NCBI RefSeq assembly: GCF_027571385.1
Contig: NZ_CP085636.1
Span: forward strand, 4,822,501 to 4,886,500
Direction: 5' to 3'
DNA length: 64,000 nt
Source of the DNA: Shewanella sp. MTB7
GTDB taxonomy: Bacteria; Pseudomonadota; Gammaproteobacteria; Enterobacterales; Shewanellaceae
Part shown: positions 1-11,107 of the stretch, one piece after another
Layout of the letters: each line of letters opens with the position of its first letter
How positions within the stretch are numbered: the stretch's first letter is position 1
The notes under the pieces: model-generated
Database searches by the model: none
Told to the model about the DNA's origin: nothing
Seen by the model: the letters and a program-made list of their open reading frames with translations, nothing else
Made by a program: the position numbers and the translations under genes

Positions 1-375
1 CGTGTCCCGTCCTACTCGTTTTCACGTAAAGTTAGTTTTCATGTACGGGGCTATCACCCTGTGCCGCTGTGCTTTCCAACACATTCCACTAACACCCTCT
101 ACGCTTAAGGGCTAATCCCCGTTCGCTCGCCGCTACTAGGGGAATCTCGGTTGATTTCTTTTCCTCCGGGTACTTAGATGTTTCAGTTCCCCGGGTTTGC
201 CTCACATACCTATGTATTCAGTATGTGATACTAGCTTATGCTAGTGGGTTTCCCCATTCGGACATCGTTAGCTCAAATGCTTGTTACTAGCTCGCCAACG
301 CTTATCGCAAGTTACTACGTCCTTCATCGCCTCTGACTGCCAAGGCATCCACCGTATACGCTTAGTCACTTAACC
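1..375 (-). rRNA. rrl: 23S ribosomal RNA, 5' part only
   Basis: On the minus strand this reads as the 5' end of a bacterial 23S rRNA. The mature 5' end (GGTTAAGTGACTAAGCG) is at about 375, followed by the conserved GGATGCCTTGGCAG block. The gene runs leftward off the window edge, so only about 375 nt of roughly 2,900 are present and no 5S gene is visible. It is the second gene of the rrn operon whose 16S lies at 843-2394. The 5' end is placed by homology to E. coli and could be off by one or two bases. Confidence 0.97.
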
Positions 376-842
376 ATACAACCCACATAGGTTTTTCTCG
401 CTTGCGATTTGCTATTTTGTCTGTATTGCAAGCTTCGTTCGCCAGTCATGTAGCACGCTACACTCCTTCCTCTCTCAACTTACGGCTTAGACAAAAACGC
501 AACTTGCTGCGCTGATATTATCTATCGTTCAAACGGGTAAGTTTGAACGAGATGTATCGCAACTAATGGTGTTTACTTTCGCCAAAAGAATACTCTTGAA
601 CCATCGTTAAGATGATTCGGCACTTGATTTAAGTGTTTGAGAACTCAATTATTTATTTTTCGCGCTAATGCTATTAACAATAAATCACTTACAAATAAGA
701 TATTTACTGTCCCTTTCACATTAACACTATCAGCTTTCCAAATTTTTAAAGAACAAACATCACCGTAAAGGCGTGTTTCTCGCTCTAACAAGAACAAGTT
801 ATCTGTGTGAACACTCAACAAACATTAAGTTAGTCGTATAGG
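376..842 (-). other. 16S-23S internal transcribed spacer without tRNA
   Basis: This 467-bp spacer separates 16S from 23S. I looked for the T-loop and acceptor signatures of tRNA-Ile, tRNA-Ala or tRNA-Glu on the minus strand and found none, so this operon appears to have a tRNA-less spacer. It holds the sequences that pair to form the rRNA processing stems and a boxA-like motif near 740-756. Confidence 0.85.
740..756 (-). promoter_or_regulatory. boxA-like antitermination element in the rrn spacer
   Basis: The minus strand reads GTTCTTTAAAAATTT just after the 16S gene, close to the boxA consensus TGCTCTTTAACAA. Spacer boxA elements reload the NusB/NusE antitermination complex ahead of 23S. It was identified by motif only. 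Confidence 0.6.
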
Positions 843-2394
<1,552 letters not shown>

Positions 2395-2630
2395 AAGTTT
2401 TTTGTTCTACTCCGTTAGAAGTAAAACGGCTCAACGAATTATACTGTTTTTCACAAACCCGAAGATTCATGAAGTTCACATATTATTGCTCCGTAACCTC
2501 ATTTTCCCGAAAGAAGTTGAAGTCCGTTGCTATGGTCACTCAGTGGTTCATTGAGTAAATTTTTGATTGCCTCAAAAGAGACAATTTCGAATAACTCAAC
2601 ACCTGTGAGTGTCCACACAGATTTCTTGTT

Positions 2631-2647
2631 TTGAATTGTTAAAGAGC
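2631..2647 (-). promoter_or_regulatory. rrn leader boxA
   Basis: The minus strand reads GCTCTTTAACAATTCAA, which matches the boxA core GCTCTTTAACAA exactly. It lies about 240 nt upstream of 16S, within the transcribed leader and downstream of both promoters, the usual place for the rrn antitermination signal. Confidence 0.85.
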
Positions 2648-2707
2648 GTTAGCATCAATCTTTCAGATACTGCCGGTAGACGCTAGGTCATTGGCTTGAG
2701 GAGGCGT

Positions 2708-2735
2708 ATTCTACACTCTCCAGTGTCGGCGTCAA
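2708..2735 (-). promoter_or_regulatory. rrn promoter P2-like
   Basis: On the minus strand a -35 TTGACG (2730-2735) and a -10 TAGAAT (2708-2713) are separated by 16 bp, with an A/T-rich UP-element-like stretch just upstream (about 2741-2758). It is the promoter nearer to the 16S gene, about 310 bp upstream of it. The 16-bp spacing is typical of rRNA promoters. Confidence 0.85.
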
Positions 2736-2944
2736 GCGCTTATTTTAACAATTTTTTCGAGTGGTGATTTCTTAAGCAGAAGTCAAACTCGAAGCCCGTA
2801 AAGCGGTTGTCACCTGAATCAAATCCCCGAAGAGTTTTAACTCTCACTCTTCGTTAAAAGAGTGAACTAATCACGCTGCAAGTCCCGTGCTATCTAGCCT
2901 TTCGACTGGGTAGTCTGCCTGCTGTGCCGTGTCAGTGGATGCGC

Positions 2945-2972
2945 ATTATAGGGATATCGGAGAAGAGCACAA
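2945..2972 (-). promoter_or_regulatory. rrn promoter P1-like, with GC discriminator
   Basis: The minus strand shows -35 TTGTGC (2967-2972), a 16-bp spacer and a perfect -10 TATAAT (2945-2950), followed by GCGCATCC. A GC-rich discriminator next to the -10 box is the hallmark of promoters under stringent (ppGpp/DksA) control, so this is the likely growth-rate-regulated P1. It lies about 235 bp upstream of the P2-like promoter. Confidence 0.85.
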
Positions 2973-3215
2973 GGGCTTTTTGTCTCAACGCTGCCGTTTG
3001 AACACTTTAAGCGCACTCTGAGCTTAAAACCACCAAAATCTGCCACAATCGCCATGTCAAATTCTTGCATATGACTAAATCGGTAGTATCTTGTATAAAA
3101 AACAAACCATACTGATTATATCGATGTTAAACCTAAGCTTAGCTTCAACTGAATATTGATTAGACTAGTTTCAGTTCTTTTACTTTTAACAAATAGGTTT
3201 TATTAAGTAGGTATT

Positions 3216-3656
3216 ATGTTCAGAAAATTTATCTTACTCTCTTTACTGCTAACGCTTATTCCTTCGTTATCAGCTACCGTGATCCATAAATGGATAGATG
3301 AGAATGGGGTCACTCATTACAGTCAACAACCACCTGCAAATACTAACTCAAGTAAAATTTATAGTGAGGATTTAGAACAACAACCTATTGGCTTTATCCA
3401 GCCAAAAGTAAGAGAACATGCCGCTCCACTTCAAAGTGAAGATGAAAAAAACGCTGAAGCCATTAAGAAAAAAAACAGTGAACAAGCGAGTGCTATATGT
3501 GAAAGTGCAAAACAAAATTTACATCTTCTAAGTTCTCACTCCAGATTAAGGAGTAAAAATGAAAAAACAGGTGAACTTACCTCGATGAAAGAGGAGGACA
3601 GGCAGCAAGAGATTATCACTCAACAAGAACGTATCAAGCTCTTCTGTGATCAATAA
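3216..3656 (+). CDS. exported DUF4124-domain protein
   Basis: This 146-aa protein has an N-terminal Sec signal peptide (about residues 1-20, ending LSA). A short DUF4124 domain follows at about residues 22-60, with the family's typical KWIDENGVTHYS pattern. The rest is charged and probably helical, with two late cysteines (near residues 95 and 144). DUF4124 proteins are periplasmic or envelope proteins of unknown function found across gammaproteobacteria. The gene is monocistronic, lies between the rrn promoters and clpB, and ends at a strong bidirectional terminator shared with clpB. No function can be assigned from sequence. Confidence 0.85.
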   Translation: MFRKFILLSLLLTLIPSLSATVIHKWIDENGVTHYSQQPPANTNSSKIYSEDLEQQPIGFIQPKVREHAAPLQSEDEKNAEAIKKKNSEQASAICESAKQNLHLLSSHSRLRSKNEKTGELTSMKEEDRQQEIITQQERIKLFCDQ

Positions 3657-3671
3657 CCTTAATGTGGCTGA

Positions 3672-3707
3672 AAAATAAAACAGACCCAAATGAGTCTGTT
3701 TTATTTT
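3672..3707. terminator. bidirectional intrinsic terminator
   Basis: A perfect 14-bp stem (AAAATAAAACAGAC and its complement) with an 8-nt loop sits between two convergent genes, the DUF4124 gene and clpB. Both arms end in A/T tracts, so it can terminate transcription from either side. Confidence 0.9.
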
Positions 3708-3729
3708 ACATCATGACATCTAAGGTTAC

Positions 3730-6303
3730 TTATTGGCTAAAAACCAATTTACCTTCCAAACAATTAACATTAATAGGCTTACCAGGTACTAGACTTTCAC
3801 TTAAAATACGTTGAGCTAAGGGGTTTTCTACCTCTTGTTGTAATGCTCGCTTCAGTGGTCTGGCACCATAGACAGGATCGAAACCTGCTCTAGCAATAAA
3901 AGCTAACGCCTCATCACTTAAACTCAATTCATAATCTTTCTCTTCAAGACGCTTCTTTAGAGATTCAATTTGAATTGAAGCGATATGCTCAATATCTTTC
4001 TCACCTAATGGATGGAACACGACCATCTCATCTATCCGGTTAAGAAATTCAGGCCTAAAGCTATGAATCACGACGTTCATCACCTCAGATTTCATCTCTT
4101 CATAGGATAAACTTATGAACTGTTCCTGAATGATATCTGAACCTAAATTAGAGGTCATTATCACCACAGTATTCCTAAAGTCGACCGTTCTCCCTTGACC
4201 ATCAGTTAGACGACCATCATCAAGCACCTGCAGTAAAATGTTAAAGACATCAGGATGGGCTTTTTCTACTTCATCAAGCAAGATCACCGAATATGGTTTT
4301 CTTCTTATCGCTTCGGTCAGATATCCTCCCTCTTCATAGCCTACATATCCAGGAGGAGCACCAAGCAGACGCGCAACTGAATGCTTCTCCATAAACTCAG
4401 ACATGTCGATACGTACTAATGCCGCTTCAGTATCAAAAAGAAATTTAGCCAAGGATTTGCATAACTCTGTTTTTCCTACACCTGTAGGACCTAAAAACAA
4501 AAATGAACCTATTGGACGATCAGGATCTGACAGACCAGCACGACTACGCCTAATCGCATTTGACACTGCATCAACGGCTTCGTTTTGCCCTATCACTTGA
4601 GTATGAAGAGCATCCTCCATATGTAAGAGTTTCTCTCTTTCTCCTTCAAGCATCTTAGAAACAGGGATCCCAGTTGCACGGGATAGCACTTCCGCTATTT
4701 CAACTTCCGTGACTTTATTCCTTAACAAAGTCATATCTTGCATTTCGGCTTGAGATGCCAAATCCAATTGCTTTTCTAGTTCTGGAATACGGCCATACTG
4801 TAATTCAGACATACGAGTCAGATCGCTTGCTCGTCGGGCAACCTCCAGATCTAATCGAGCTTGTTCAAGATCCGATTTAATATGTTGAGTTCCGGCCAAA
4901 GCGGCTTTCTCTGTTCGCCAAATTTCATTTAACTCTAACGCTTTAGTCTCGACACTTTTTAACTCTTTTCGTATAGTCAAAAGCCGACGAAGACTTGCTT
5001 CGTCCGTTTCTTTAGAAAGCGCTTGTTCTTCAAGTTTAAGCTGAATCGCGCGGCGATCTAACTTATCTAATAGTTCGGGTTTCGAATCCATCTGAATGCG
5101 AATACTCGATGCAGCCTCATCGATTAGGTCTATTGCTTTATCTGGTAGCTTTCGATCTGAGACATAACGATTTGACATACTAGCTGCAGCAACAATTGCA
5201 GGATCGGTGATCTCTACATGATGGTGTAACTCATAGCGCTCTTTAAGCCCACGTAAAATGGCGATAGTGTCTTCCACATTAGGTTCTTCAACTAACACCT
5301 TTTGGAAGCGTCGTTCCAACGCTGCATCTTTTTCTATGTATTTGCGATACTCATCTAGAGTCGTTGCCCCAACGCAATGAAGATCTCCTCTTGCTAAGGC
5401 AGGTTTAAGCATATTGCCCGCATCCATGGCACCATCACCTTTACCGGCACCGACCATAGTATGAAGCTCGTCAATAAAGAGAATCACTTGTCCCTCTTCC
5501 TGAGACAATTCATTAAGTACCGCTTTTAAACGCTCCTCAAATTCACCGCGATATTTTGCACCAGCAACCAATGCCCCCATATCTAATGAAAGTACACGCT
5601 TATTCTTAATCCCTTCAGGAACCTCACCATTAATGATTCTTTGGGCTAATCCCTCAACAATTGCCGTTTTACCTACACCAGGTTCACCGATTAATACCGG
5701 ATTATTCTTGCTTCTACGTTGTAAAACCTGGATAGTTCGACGGATCTCGTCATCACGGCCAATAACCGGATCGAGTTTTCCCTGTTCGGCACGCTCCGTA
5801 AGATCAACCGTGAATTTTTTGAGCGCCTGACGTTGATCTTCCGCATTGGGATCATCAATATTTTTTCCTGCACGTATCTGCTTGATCGTTTGCTCCATCA
5901 AGTCTTTGGTCGCACCTGACTTTTTCAGGTTCTGTGCAAGCGTGTCATTCCCTTCGAGAGCTGCGAGTATAAATAACTCACTAGAAATATATTTATCTTT
6001 GCGTTTCTGGGAAAGTTTGTCACATAAGTTCAATAAGCGGATCAGAGACTGCGATAACTGAACATCGCCTCCAGTGCCCTCTACCTTAGGTAAACGTTCT
6101 AACTCTTGGCTAACTAAAGAACGTAGCGAACTAACATTCATACCCGCTTGGGTTAATAGTGAATGAATCGAACCATTATCTTGATTTAATAAGGCCATCA
6201 TTAGATGAATGGGTTCAATAAATTGGTGATCACGGCCTAGCGCTAATGATTGTGCATCGGAAATTGCAGTTTGAAATTTATTAGTCATACGATCGAGTCG
6301 CAT
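3730..6303 (-). CDS. clpB: ATP-dependent chaperone ClpB (disaggregase)
   Basis: The 857-aa product equals E. coli ClpB in length. ClpB is a hexameric AAA+ machine that, with DnaK, pulls polypeptides out of heat-induced aggregates in the cytoplasm. The order of parts is an N-terminal Clp repeat domain, a first AAA+ module with Walker A GEPGVGKT near residue 206, the coiled-coil middle domain (about 400-530), and a second AAA+ module with GPTGVGKT near residue 605. The chosen ATG has GGAGG just upstream and gives the canonical start [12 protein letters not shown] sigma32-type promoter lies directly upstream. The order rluD-pgeF-clpB-rrn matches E. coli, where rrnG follows clpB. Confidence 0.98.
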   Translation of the reverse strand: MRLDRMTNKFQTAISDAQSLALGRDHQFIEPIHLMMALLNQDNGSIHSLLTQAGMNVSSLRSLVSQELERLPKVEGTGGDVQLSQSLIRLLNLCDKLSQKRKDKYISSELFILAALEGNDTLAQNLKKSGATKDLMEQTIKQIRAGKNIDDPNAEDQRQALKKFTVDLTERAEQGKLDPVIGRDDEIRRTIQVLQRRSKNNPVLIGEPGVGKTAIVEGLAQRIINGEVPEGIKNKRVLSLDMGALVAGAKYRGEFEERLKAVLNELSQEEGQVILFIDELHTMVGAGKGDGAMDAGNMLKPALARGDLHCVGATTLDEYRKYIEKDAALERRFQKVLVEEPNVEDTIAILRGLKERYELHHHVEITDPAIVAAASMSNRYVSDRKLPDKAIDLIDEAASSIRIQMDSKPELLDKLDRRAIQLKLEEQALSKETDEASLRRLLTIRKELKSVETKALELNEIWRTEKAALAGTQHIKSDLEQARLDLEVARRASDLTRMSELQYGRIPELEKQLDLASQAEMQDMTLLRNKVTEVEIAEVLSRATGIPVSKMLEGEREKLLHMEDALHTQVIGQNEAVDAVSNAIRRSRAGLSDPDRPIGSFLFLGPTGVGKTELCKSLAKFLFDTEAALVRIDMSEFMEKHSVARLLGAPPGYVGYEEGGYLTEAIRRKPYSVILLDEVEKAHPDVFNILLQVLDDGRLTDGQGRTVDFRNTVVIMTSNLGSDIIQEQFISLSYEEMKSEVMNVVIHSFRPEFLNRIDEMVVFHPLGEKDIEHIASIQIESLKKRLEEKDYELSLSDEALAFIARAGFDPVYGARPLKRALQQEVENPLAQRILSESLVPGKPINVNCLEGKLVFSQ

Positions 6304-6344
6304 ACAGCCTCCACAAACAAATTTAACATACCTGAATAACTAAA

Positions 6345-6372
6345 ATATGGGGGATATTAAGGGTTTTTCAAG
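6345..6372 (-). promoter_or_regulatory. sigma32 heat-shock promoter of clpB
   Basis: The minus strand reads CTTGAA (6367-6372), a 14-bp gap, then CCCCATAT (6345-6352). This is an excellent fit to the sigma32 consensus CTTGAA-N13..15-CCCCATNT. It lies about 40 bp upstream of the clpB start, so clpB can be induced independently of the upstream rluD-pgeF genes. Confidence 0.85.
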
Positions 6373-6409
6373 GTATAAGGTAATCTTTCTGTGAAAGAAA
6401 TTATAGTAT

Positions 6410-7165
6410 TTATGACAACCAAATATATGAAGCCATTCGACCAGTAGTTTTATCTCTTCGATAGGAGAAATATTCATCCGGATGGTTGAAAGTACAAATA
6501 TCGGATTGATAGACCTCGGTCACACCCGCGAGTGTTAAACGAAGTTTTGCCAGCCCCTGAAGATCGGCAAAATATTTATCCTCAGCGGACATCTCGCCCT
6601 CTAGACAAGATATGGGGAGCAATTTTTTAATAAAATATTGTTCCGACTCTACATGTCGAGATAAAAATAATGCCCTCACCTCTGCACCGACCTCAAACTG
6701 TTCAGGACCTATTGCCGGACCGAGATAAGCAATTAATCGACTATTTTTAACATCAAATGTCCCTAAAGCAACTTCAATAATACCGTCGCACAAACCTTTC
6801 CATCCAGCATGCACTGCACACACTTGTGTACCAGCTTGATCACATAATAAAATAGGCAAGCAATCTGCCGTCATCACCACACAGACTTGTTCAAGGGAAT
6901 CAGTATAACTAGCATCGGCATTTTGAACCGTGCGATTATCGGCTTTTACCACATCAGTACTGTGGATCTGGTTTAACCAAGCGGCTGATACAGGGAGTTG
7001 TAAGCGCTCTTGAACAAGCACTCGATTTGCCAACACATCATCAATGACATCCCCCACATGCAAACCTAAGTTTAAACTTGCATAGGGAGCACTACTTACA
7101 CCATCACGGCGGGTAGTAAATGCGATATTAACGCCATTGGGAATGTGCCAGCCTTTATCTTTCAT
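6410..7165 (-). CDS. pgeF: PgeF/YfiH multicopper-oxidase-like (laccase domain) protein
   Basis: This 251-aa cytoplasmic protein belongs to the Cu-oxidase_4 (YfiH/LACC1) family. Conserved zinc/copper-site motifs are visible: NQIHSTDV near residue 67, TADCLPIL near 99 and CAVHAGWKGL near 117. Family members show purine nucleoside phosphorylase and adenosine deaminase activity. The E. coli protein has been renamed PgeF for peptidoglycan editing, preventing misincorporation of serine in UDP-MurNAc peptides. It sits between rluD and clpB as in E. coli and is probably co-transcribed with rluD (65-bp gap). Confidence 0.93.
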   Translation of the reverse strand: MKDKGWHIPNGVNIAFTTRRDGVSSAPYASLNLGLHVGDVIDDVLANRVLVQERLQLPVSAAWLNQIHSTDVVKADNRTVQNADASYTDSLEQVCVVMTADCLPILLCDQAGTQVCAVHAGWKGLCDGIIEVALGTFDVKNSRLIAYLGPAIGPEQFEVGAEVRALFLSRHVESEQYFIKKLLPISCLEGEMSAEDKYFADLQGLAKLRLTLAGVTEVYQSDICTFNHPDEYFSYRRDKTTGRMASYIWLS

Positions 7166-7230
7166 TACGTTTATCTTAAGTATAAATCTTGCTCACTTAC
7201 TAAAAACCTTGAAAGATAAAGCTCAAACAT

Positions 7231-8202
7231 TTAAACAATGACAGGATTATCTTCAGTATCTTTTCTCAAGGCTCTGGTTAAAGTAACCATATCCTCAGGT
7301 ACTGGAGCTTGCCAACTCATTATTTCAAATGTATACGGGTGCGCCAATTCAAGCCTGATTGCATGCAAAGCTTGACGTTTAAAGCCCATATAGATTTCAA
7401 AAAATTCAGGTGTAATACCTTTAGGCGGGCGAGGACGACCACCGTATACTGGATCGCCGACTAAGGTATGACCAATATGAGCCATATGCACACGAATTTG
7501 GTGAGTACGACCCGATTCAAGACGTAATCTTAAACGGGTATGAGCTCTGAATTTTTCAGCAACACGATAATGTGTCATAGCAGGCTTACCGTTATGCACG
7601 ACAGCCATATGAGTACGCTTGGTTGGATGACGATCGATAGGTTCATCGATTGTGCCACCTGCAATAATAGAGCCTAAAACAATAGCCTCATATTCACGCG
7701 TGATCTCACGAGCTTGTAGTGCAGAAACCAGATGAGTCTGAGCTTCTACCGTTTTAGCCACAACCATTAGACCTGTCGTATCTTTGTCCAAACGATGCAC
7801 GATACCAGCACGGGGAACGAGTTCAATTCCTGGGCTATGATGCAGCAAGGCATTCATTAAGGTGCCATCTTGGTTACCTGCGCCAGGATGGACGACTAGA
7901 CCTGCTTGCTTATTAATCACGATGATATGATCATCTTCATAAACAATATCTAAGTCGATCGCCTGAGCCTTAGCTGCAGTTTCTTCTTGGAGTGTCGCTT
8001 CAACAGCAATTTCTTGCCCTTCAAGCACTTTTTCTCTTGGCTTAGTTGAAGTAACGCCATCAATGTAAACCCAACCTGATTGGATCCACTCTTTGATGCG
8101 TGTGCGCGAATAATCAGGGTACAATTCAGCCAAAGTTTGATCCAATCTTTGGCCTGTTTGTGTTGCTGTAATCTCGCTTTTTAGATTAATCTCTAGTGTC
8201 AT
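7231..8202 (-). CDS. rluD: 23S rRNA pseudouridine(1911/1915/1917) synthase RluD
   Basis: The 323-aa enzyme isomerises three uridines in helix 69 of 23S rRNA, a modification needed for normal ribosome assembly. An N-terminal S4 RNA-binding domain (about residues 15-75) precedes the catalytic domain with the RluA-family motif GIVHRLDKDTTGL near residue 135, whose aspartate is the nucleophile. Length matches E. coli RluD (326 aa). It is divergent from bamD and upstream of pgeF, the conserved gammaproteobacterial order. Confidence 0.96.
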   Translation of the reverse strand: MTLEINLKSEITATQTGQRLDQTLAELYPDYSRTRIKEWIQSGWVYIDGVTSTKPREKVLEGQEIAVEATLQEETAAKAQAIDLDIVYEDDHIIVINKQAGLVVHPGAGNQDGTLMNALLHHSPGIELVPRAGIVHRLDKDTTGLMVVAKTVEAQTHLVSALQAREITREYEAIVLGSIIAGGTIDEPIDRHPTKRTHMAVVHNGKPAMTHYRVAEKFRAHTRLRLRLESGRTHQIRVHMAHIGHTLVGDPVYGGRPRPPKGITPEFFEIYMGFKRQALHAIRLELAHPYTFEIMSWQAPVPEDMVTLTRALRKDTEDNPVIV

Positions 8203-8324
8203 AGGAACCGTACCCGCTTTTCGGGGTCATAAAAAGTGTGTAATCTGTTACAATCGAATTGTTTCTATTTTATCTTGAAATGGAAAAATTCCTAACTATA
8301 ACTTTAAAAGAATCGAATTTAAGT

Positions 8325-9086
8325 ATGCATAATTTTGTTAAAGGCGCCTTAATAGGCCTGTTTTCACTGGCCATAACCGCCTGTAGTAGTAACCAAGAAG
8401 ATCAGCTGAAGACTAGCAAAACCTCTCCAGACGTACTGTATTCACAAGCAAGAACCTCTATGGAGCTAGGTAATTACAGCAAAGCGGTACGATCTTTAGA
8501 AGCATTAGACTCCCGCTATCCGTTTGGCCCACATAAAACTCAAGTGCAACTCGACCTCATCTACGCCTATTATAAGCTAGATGACCCCGCTTCGGGTATA
8601 GCTAATATAGATCGCTTTATCAGACTCAACCCAACACATAAAAATATCGACTATGTTTACTACATGCGTGGCTTAGTCAACATGCAATCTGATAACTATA
8701 TGTTCCATGATATGTTGAACATTGATAGAACTGATCGTGACCCTAAGGTTGCTCAAGATGCATTTAAAGACTTCAACCGCTTAATCAAATCATACCCGAA
8801 TAGTAAATATGCTCCAGATGCGGCAAAACGCATGCAGCAGTTGAAAAACCGTTTGGCTAAATATTCAATCACTGTGGCCGAATACTATATCAAAATGAAT
8901 GCTTGGAGCGCTGCTGCAATAAGAGCCCAATCGGTAATGGAAACTTACCCTGGTACTCCATCAACAGAACGAGCATTAGAGATAATGTCAGTAGCTTATG
9001 GTGAACTAGGGCAGACGAAGCTAAAAGAAAATGTCTTATCAGTAATGAAAGTCAATTTCCCAGAAAACTCAACACTTTCAAACTAG
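8325..9086 (+). CDS. bamD: outer-membrane assembly lipoprotein BamD
   Basis: BamD is the essential lipoprotein of the BAM complex that folds beta-barrel proteins into the outer membrane. From the ATG at 8325 the product is 253 aa and begins with a type II signal peptide and the lipobox AITAC, followed by SSN at the mature end. TPR-like helical repeats follow (for example LYSQARTSMELGNYSKAV near residue 38), as in E. coli BamD (245 aa). An in-frame upstream start at 8259 would put a long charged tail before the signal peptide and is less likely. The gene is divergent from rluD and ends at an intrinsic terminator. Confidence 0.95.
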   Translation: MHNFVKGALIGLFSLAITACSSNQEDQLKTSKTSPDVLYSQARTSMELGNYSKAVRSLEALDSRYPFGPHKTQVQLDLIYAYYKLDDPASGIANIDRFIRLNPTHKNIDYVYYMRGLVNMQSDNYMFHDMLNIDRTDRDPKVAQDAFKDFNRLIKSYPNSKYAPDAAKRMQQLKNRLAKYSITVAEYYIKMNAWSAAAIRAQSVMETYPGTPSTERALEIMSVAYGELGQTKLKENVLSVMKVNFPENSTLSN

Positions 9087-9104
9087 ATGTTAGATGATTG
9101 ATTT

Positions 9105-9131
9105 AAAAGCTCCGATGTTCGGGGCTTTTTT
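9105..9131 (+). terminator. intrinsic terminator after bamD
   Basis: A hairpin (AAAAGCTCCG paired with CGGGGCTTTT around ATGTT) is followed by a T tract, 18 bp past the bamD stop. Confidence 0.85.
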
Positions 9132-9270
9132 ATCTGGAACATTTATGAAGATCGGTCATGGACCGTTAATCGTTTTCAGCGTCTTCCTGATTCGACTTGT
9201 ATCATTTGACACCACTTAGTGCGAAAGGTGTGCAATCAGTAGATAAATAACGATTATTAAAAAAAACTTG

Positions 9271-9299
9271 TTGACTCAAAAGCGCAAAAGCTTTTTAAT
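9271..9299 (+). promoter_or_regulatory. promoter of tRNA-Phe
   Basis: A -35 TTGACT (9271-9276), 17-bp spacer and -10 TTTAAT (9294-9299) are followed by a GC-rich GCACCCCG discriminator. The tRNA begins 11 bp downstream of the -10 box, so transcription would start a few bases before the mature 5' end. Confidence 0.75.
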
Positions 9300-9309
9300 G
9301 CACCCCGTT

Positions 9310-9385
9310 GCCCGAATAGCTCAGTCGGTAGAGCAGAGGATTGAAAATCCTCGTGTCCCTGGTTCGATTCCGGGTTCGGGCACCA
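9310..9385 (+). tRNA. pheT-like tRNA gene: tRNA-Phe (anticodon GAA)
   Basis: This is a 76-nt tRNA with the acceptor stem GCCCGAA pairing with TTCGGGC and an encoded CCA end. The anticodon loop is TTGAAAA, giving anticodon GAA. The D-loop (AGCTCAGTCGGTAGAGC) and T-loop (GGTTCGATTCC) are canonical. It is a single tRNA gene with its own promoter between bamD and the GGDEF gene. Confidence 0.98.
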
Positions 9386-9477
9386 ATTTTCTACTTAAAA
9401 TAAAGTTTGATTAGCACTCCGAACATTTTCTCAGTTGTACCTCTTAATTTAAACTACTGTTAATTTCATATTCTATT

Positions 9478-11058
9478 TCACTCTACCAATTTTAATTCTT
9501 CCTCCTTGTTGTATTCCAGCTTGCTCTGATTCCGTCCTGATGTTTTAGCCTCATAAAGCTGTATATCCGCATGATCTATCATCATCTCCCACGTCATCTC
9601 TGAAAATGAGGGATGAAACCTCTCATACAAACTACCTCCTATACTTATCGTCACTCTTTTGCCATGAGATCCTTTAGGATGATACAAATTTAGCGCCCAC
9701 ACTTGCTTTAACATTCTTTTAGACAACAACTCCATCTGTGCAATATTGTCGCCATGGATCACCACACAAAACTCCTCGCCACCATAACGAGTCAGTAACT
9801 CGCCTCTGCGTCGACACTCTAGAAGTAAAGTTTGTGCTACCGTCAAAATAGCTTTGTCTCCAGCCAAATGACCTTGCGTGTCGTTATAAGCTTTGAAATT
9901 ATCAATATCGATCATCAAGAAACCTATCATCCCTTTTCCTTCACGCCACTGTTCATAAGCCCTTTGGGCGAATATTTCTAAACTTCGGCGGTTAGCCACA
10001 CCTGTTAACGAATCTTTATAAGACAAAGATTCAAGATAATTCTGGTGTCGTTCTAACTTCTCAACCACCTGATTAAACGAAACTGACAATTTCGTGATCT
10101 CGTCGATATGCCACTTGGTTTTCATTTTGATCAACTTGCCACTTTCTGCCATCTTCACCAGCACACGGTTAGCAGTTCGGAGCGGTTTCAATACCATAAT
10201 TGAGATAGGGATTATCGTACCTAGAGAGACCATGAACAATATACAAAATAGCATTGCAGATTCAGGGGTAAATAGTGAGGGGGTCAGGTTCTTATCATGA
10301 GTCACGGATATTTTTAACGCAGGCGTTGCAAACACATCATTAACTAACCACATATGTTGCGGTGACAAAGAATCAATGGTAGGCACATTATTAAAGGTTT
10401 CAAGGCCATCATATTTATTGCTGGGATCTAATTTATCCAAACTAAAATTAACCAAACTTAGCTGCTGAATCTCCTCTGTCAGTTTGTTGTTTATCACCCT
10501 TACCATCAGTAGACTTCCTACAACGATCCCCCTTTCATCGGACGGTAATACTGATGTATTACTGAAGTAAACAACGGTTCCACCAAGGTTTATCAGTCCA
10601 TTTCGAGTTGTTGGTGTCTCTTGTTCTATGGATTTTCTATCAGGCAGAACTAAGCCTATCCAATCTCTATTTTGTTGCGGAAAGGTTTGAGGAAGTAGGC
10701 GTTCATCGCTGCTGTAATGCCACAACAGCCTCCCATCTAAATCAAAAAGATAGGCACCATCTATATTAGCTGCTTCAAAGGTATTATTGTTCAAGCTCGA
10801 TAAGCTAAAATCTGGGTCTCTTAGCGTAACGAAATCAACCATCTCATCCCAGACGGCATAGTCGTAGCACAACACTTCTAAATTCCGTTGTGCAAACTTA
10901 ATTCCCATCTGAACGGCAAGTAACTCTTTTTCTTGCTGAGCACGAATTTCAGATTCGATCGCTGGTAGATAAGCAAAATAGTACAGCACACTTGTCAGTG
11001 AAAGCGAGACCAAGAGTAAGGCTAAACCCAGAACGTTTAAAAAATGGTTTAATTTCAT
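9478..11058 (-). CDS. membrane diguanylate cyclase, CHASE4-HAMP-GGDEF
   Basis: This protein of about 526 aa has a membrane helix (about 8-30), a periplasmic CHASE4-type sensor (about 45-260, with the characteristic CYDYAVWDEM near residue 65), a second membrane helix (about 270-292), a HAMP segment and a C-terminal GGDEF domain. The active-site signature is GGEEF, so it should make cyclic di-GMP. The upstream RxxD inhibitory site reads RRGE, so product inhibition may be weak. It lies 49 bp downstream of the broken chemoreceptor on the same strand. The best ribosome-binding site (AAGGAGGTG at 11078-11086) is too far from this ATG and fits an out-of-frame ATG at 11071, which is odd. Confidence 0.9.
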   Translation of the reverse strand: MKLNHFLNVLGLALLLVSLSLTSVLYYFAYLPAIESEIRAQQEKELLAVQMGIKFAQRNLEVLCYDYAVWDEMVDFVTLRDPDFSLSSLNNNTFEAANIDGAYLFDLDGRLLWHYSSDERLLPQTFPQQNRDWIGLVLPDRKSIEQETPTTRNGLINLGGTVVYFSNTSVLPSDERGIVVGSLLMVRVINNKLTEEIQQLSLVNFSLDKLDPSNKYDGLETFNNVPTIDSLSPQHMWLVNDVFATPALKISVTHDKNLTPSLFTPESAMLFCILFMVSLGTIIPISIMVLKPLRTANRVLVKMAESGKLIKMKTKWHIDEITKLSVSFNQVVEKLERHQNYLESLSYKDSLTGVANRRSLEIFAQRAYEQWREGKGMIGFLMIDIDNFKAYNDTQGHLAGDKAILTVAQTLLLECRRRGELLTRYGGEEFCVVIHGDNIAQMELLSKRMLKQVWALNLYHPKGSHGKRVTISIGGSLYERFHPSFSEMTWEMMIDHADIQLYEAKTSGRNQSKLEYNKEEELKLVE

Positions 11059-11107
11059 CAATCATACCCATCTATTCACCTCCTTAAGCTTAGCCTACTC
11101 ATACAAG

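Noticed and set aside
376..842. Possible tRNA genes in the 16S-23S spacer
   Set aside because: No T-loop, anticodon stem or acceptor pairing was found on either strand.
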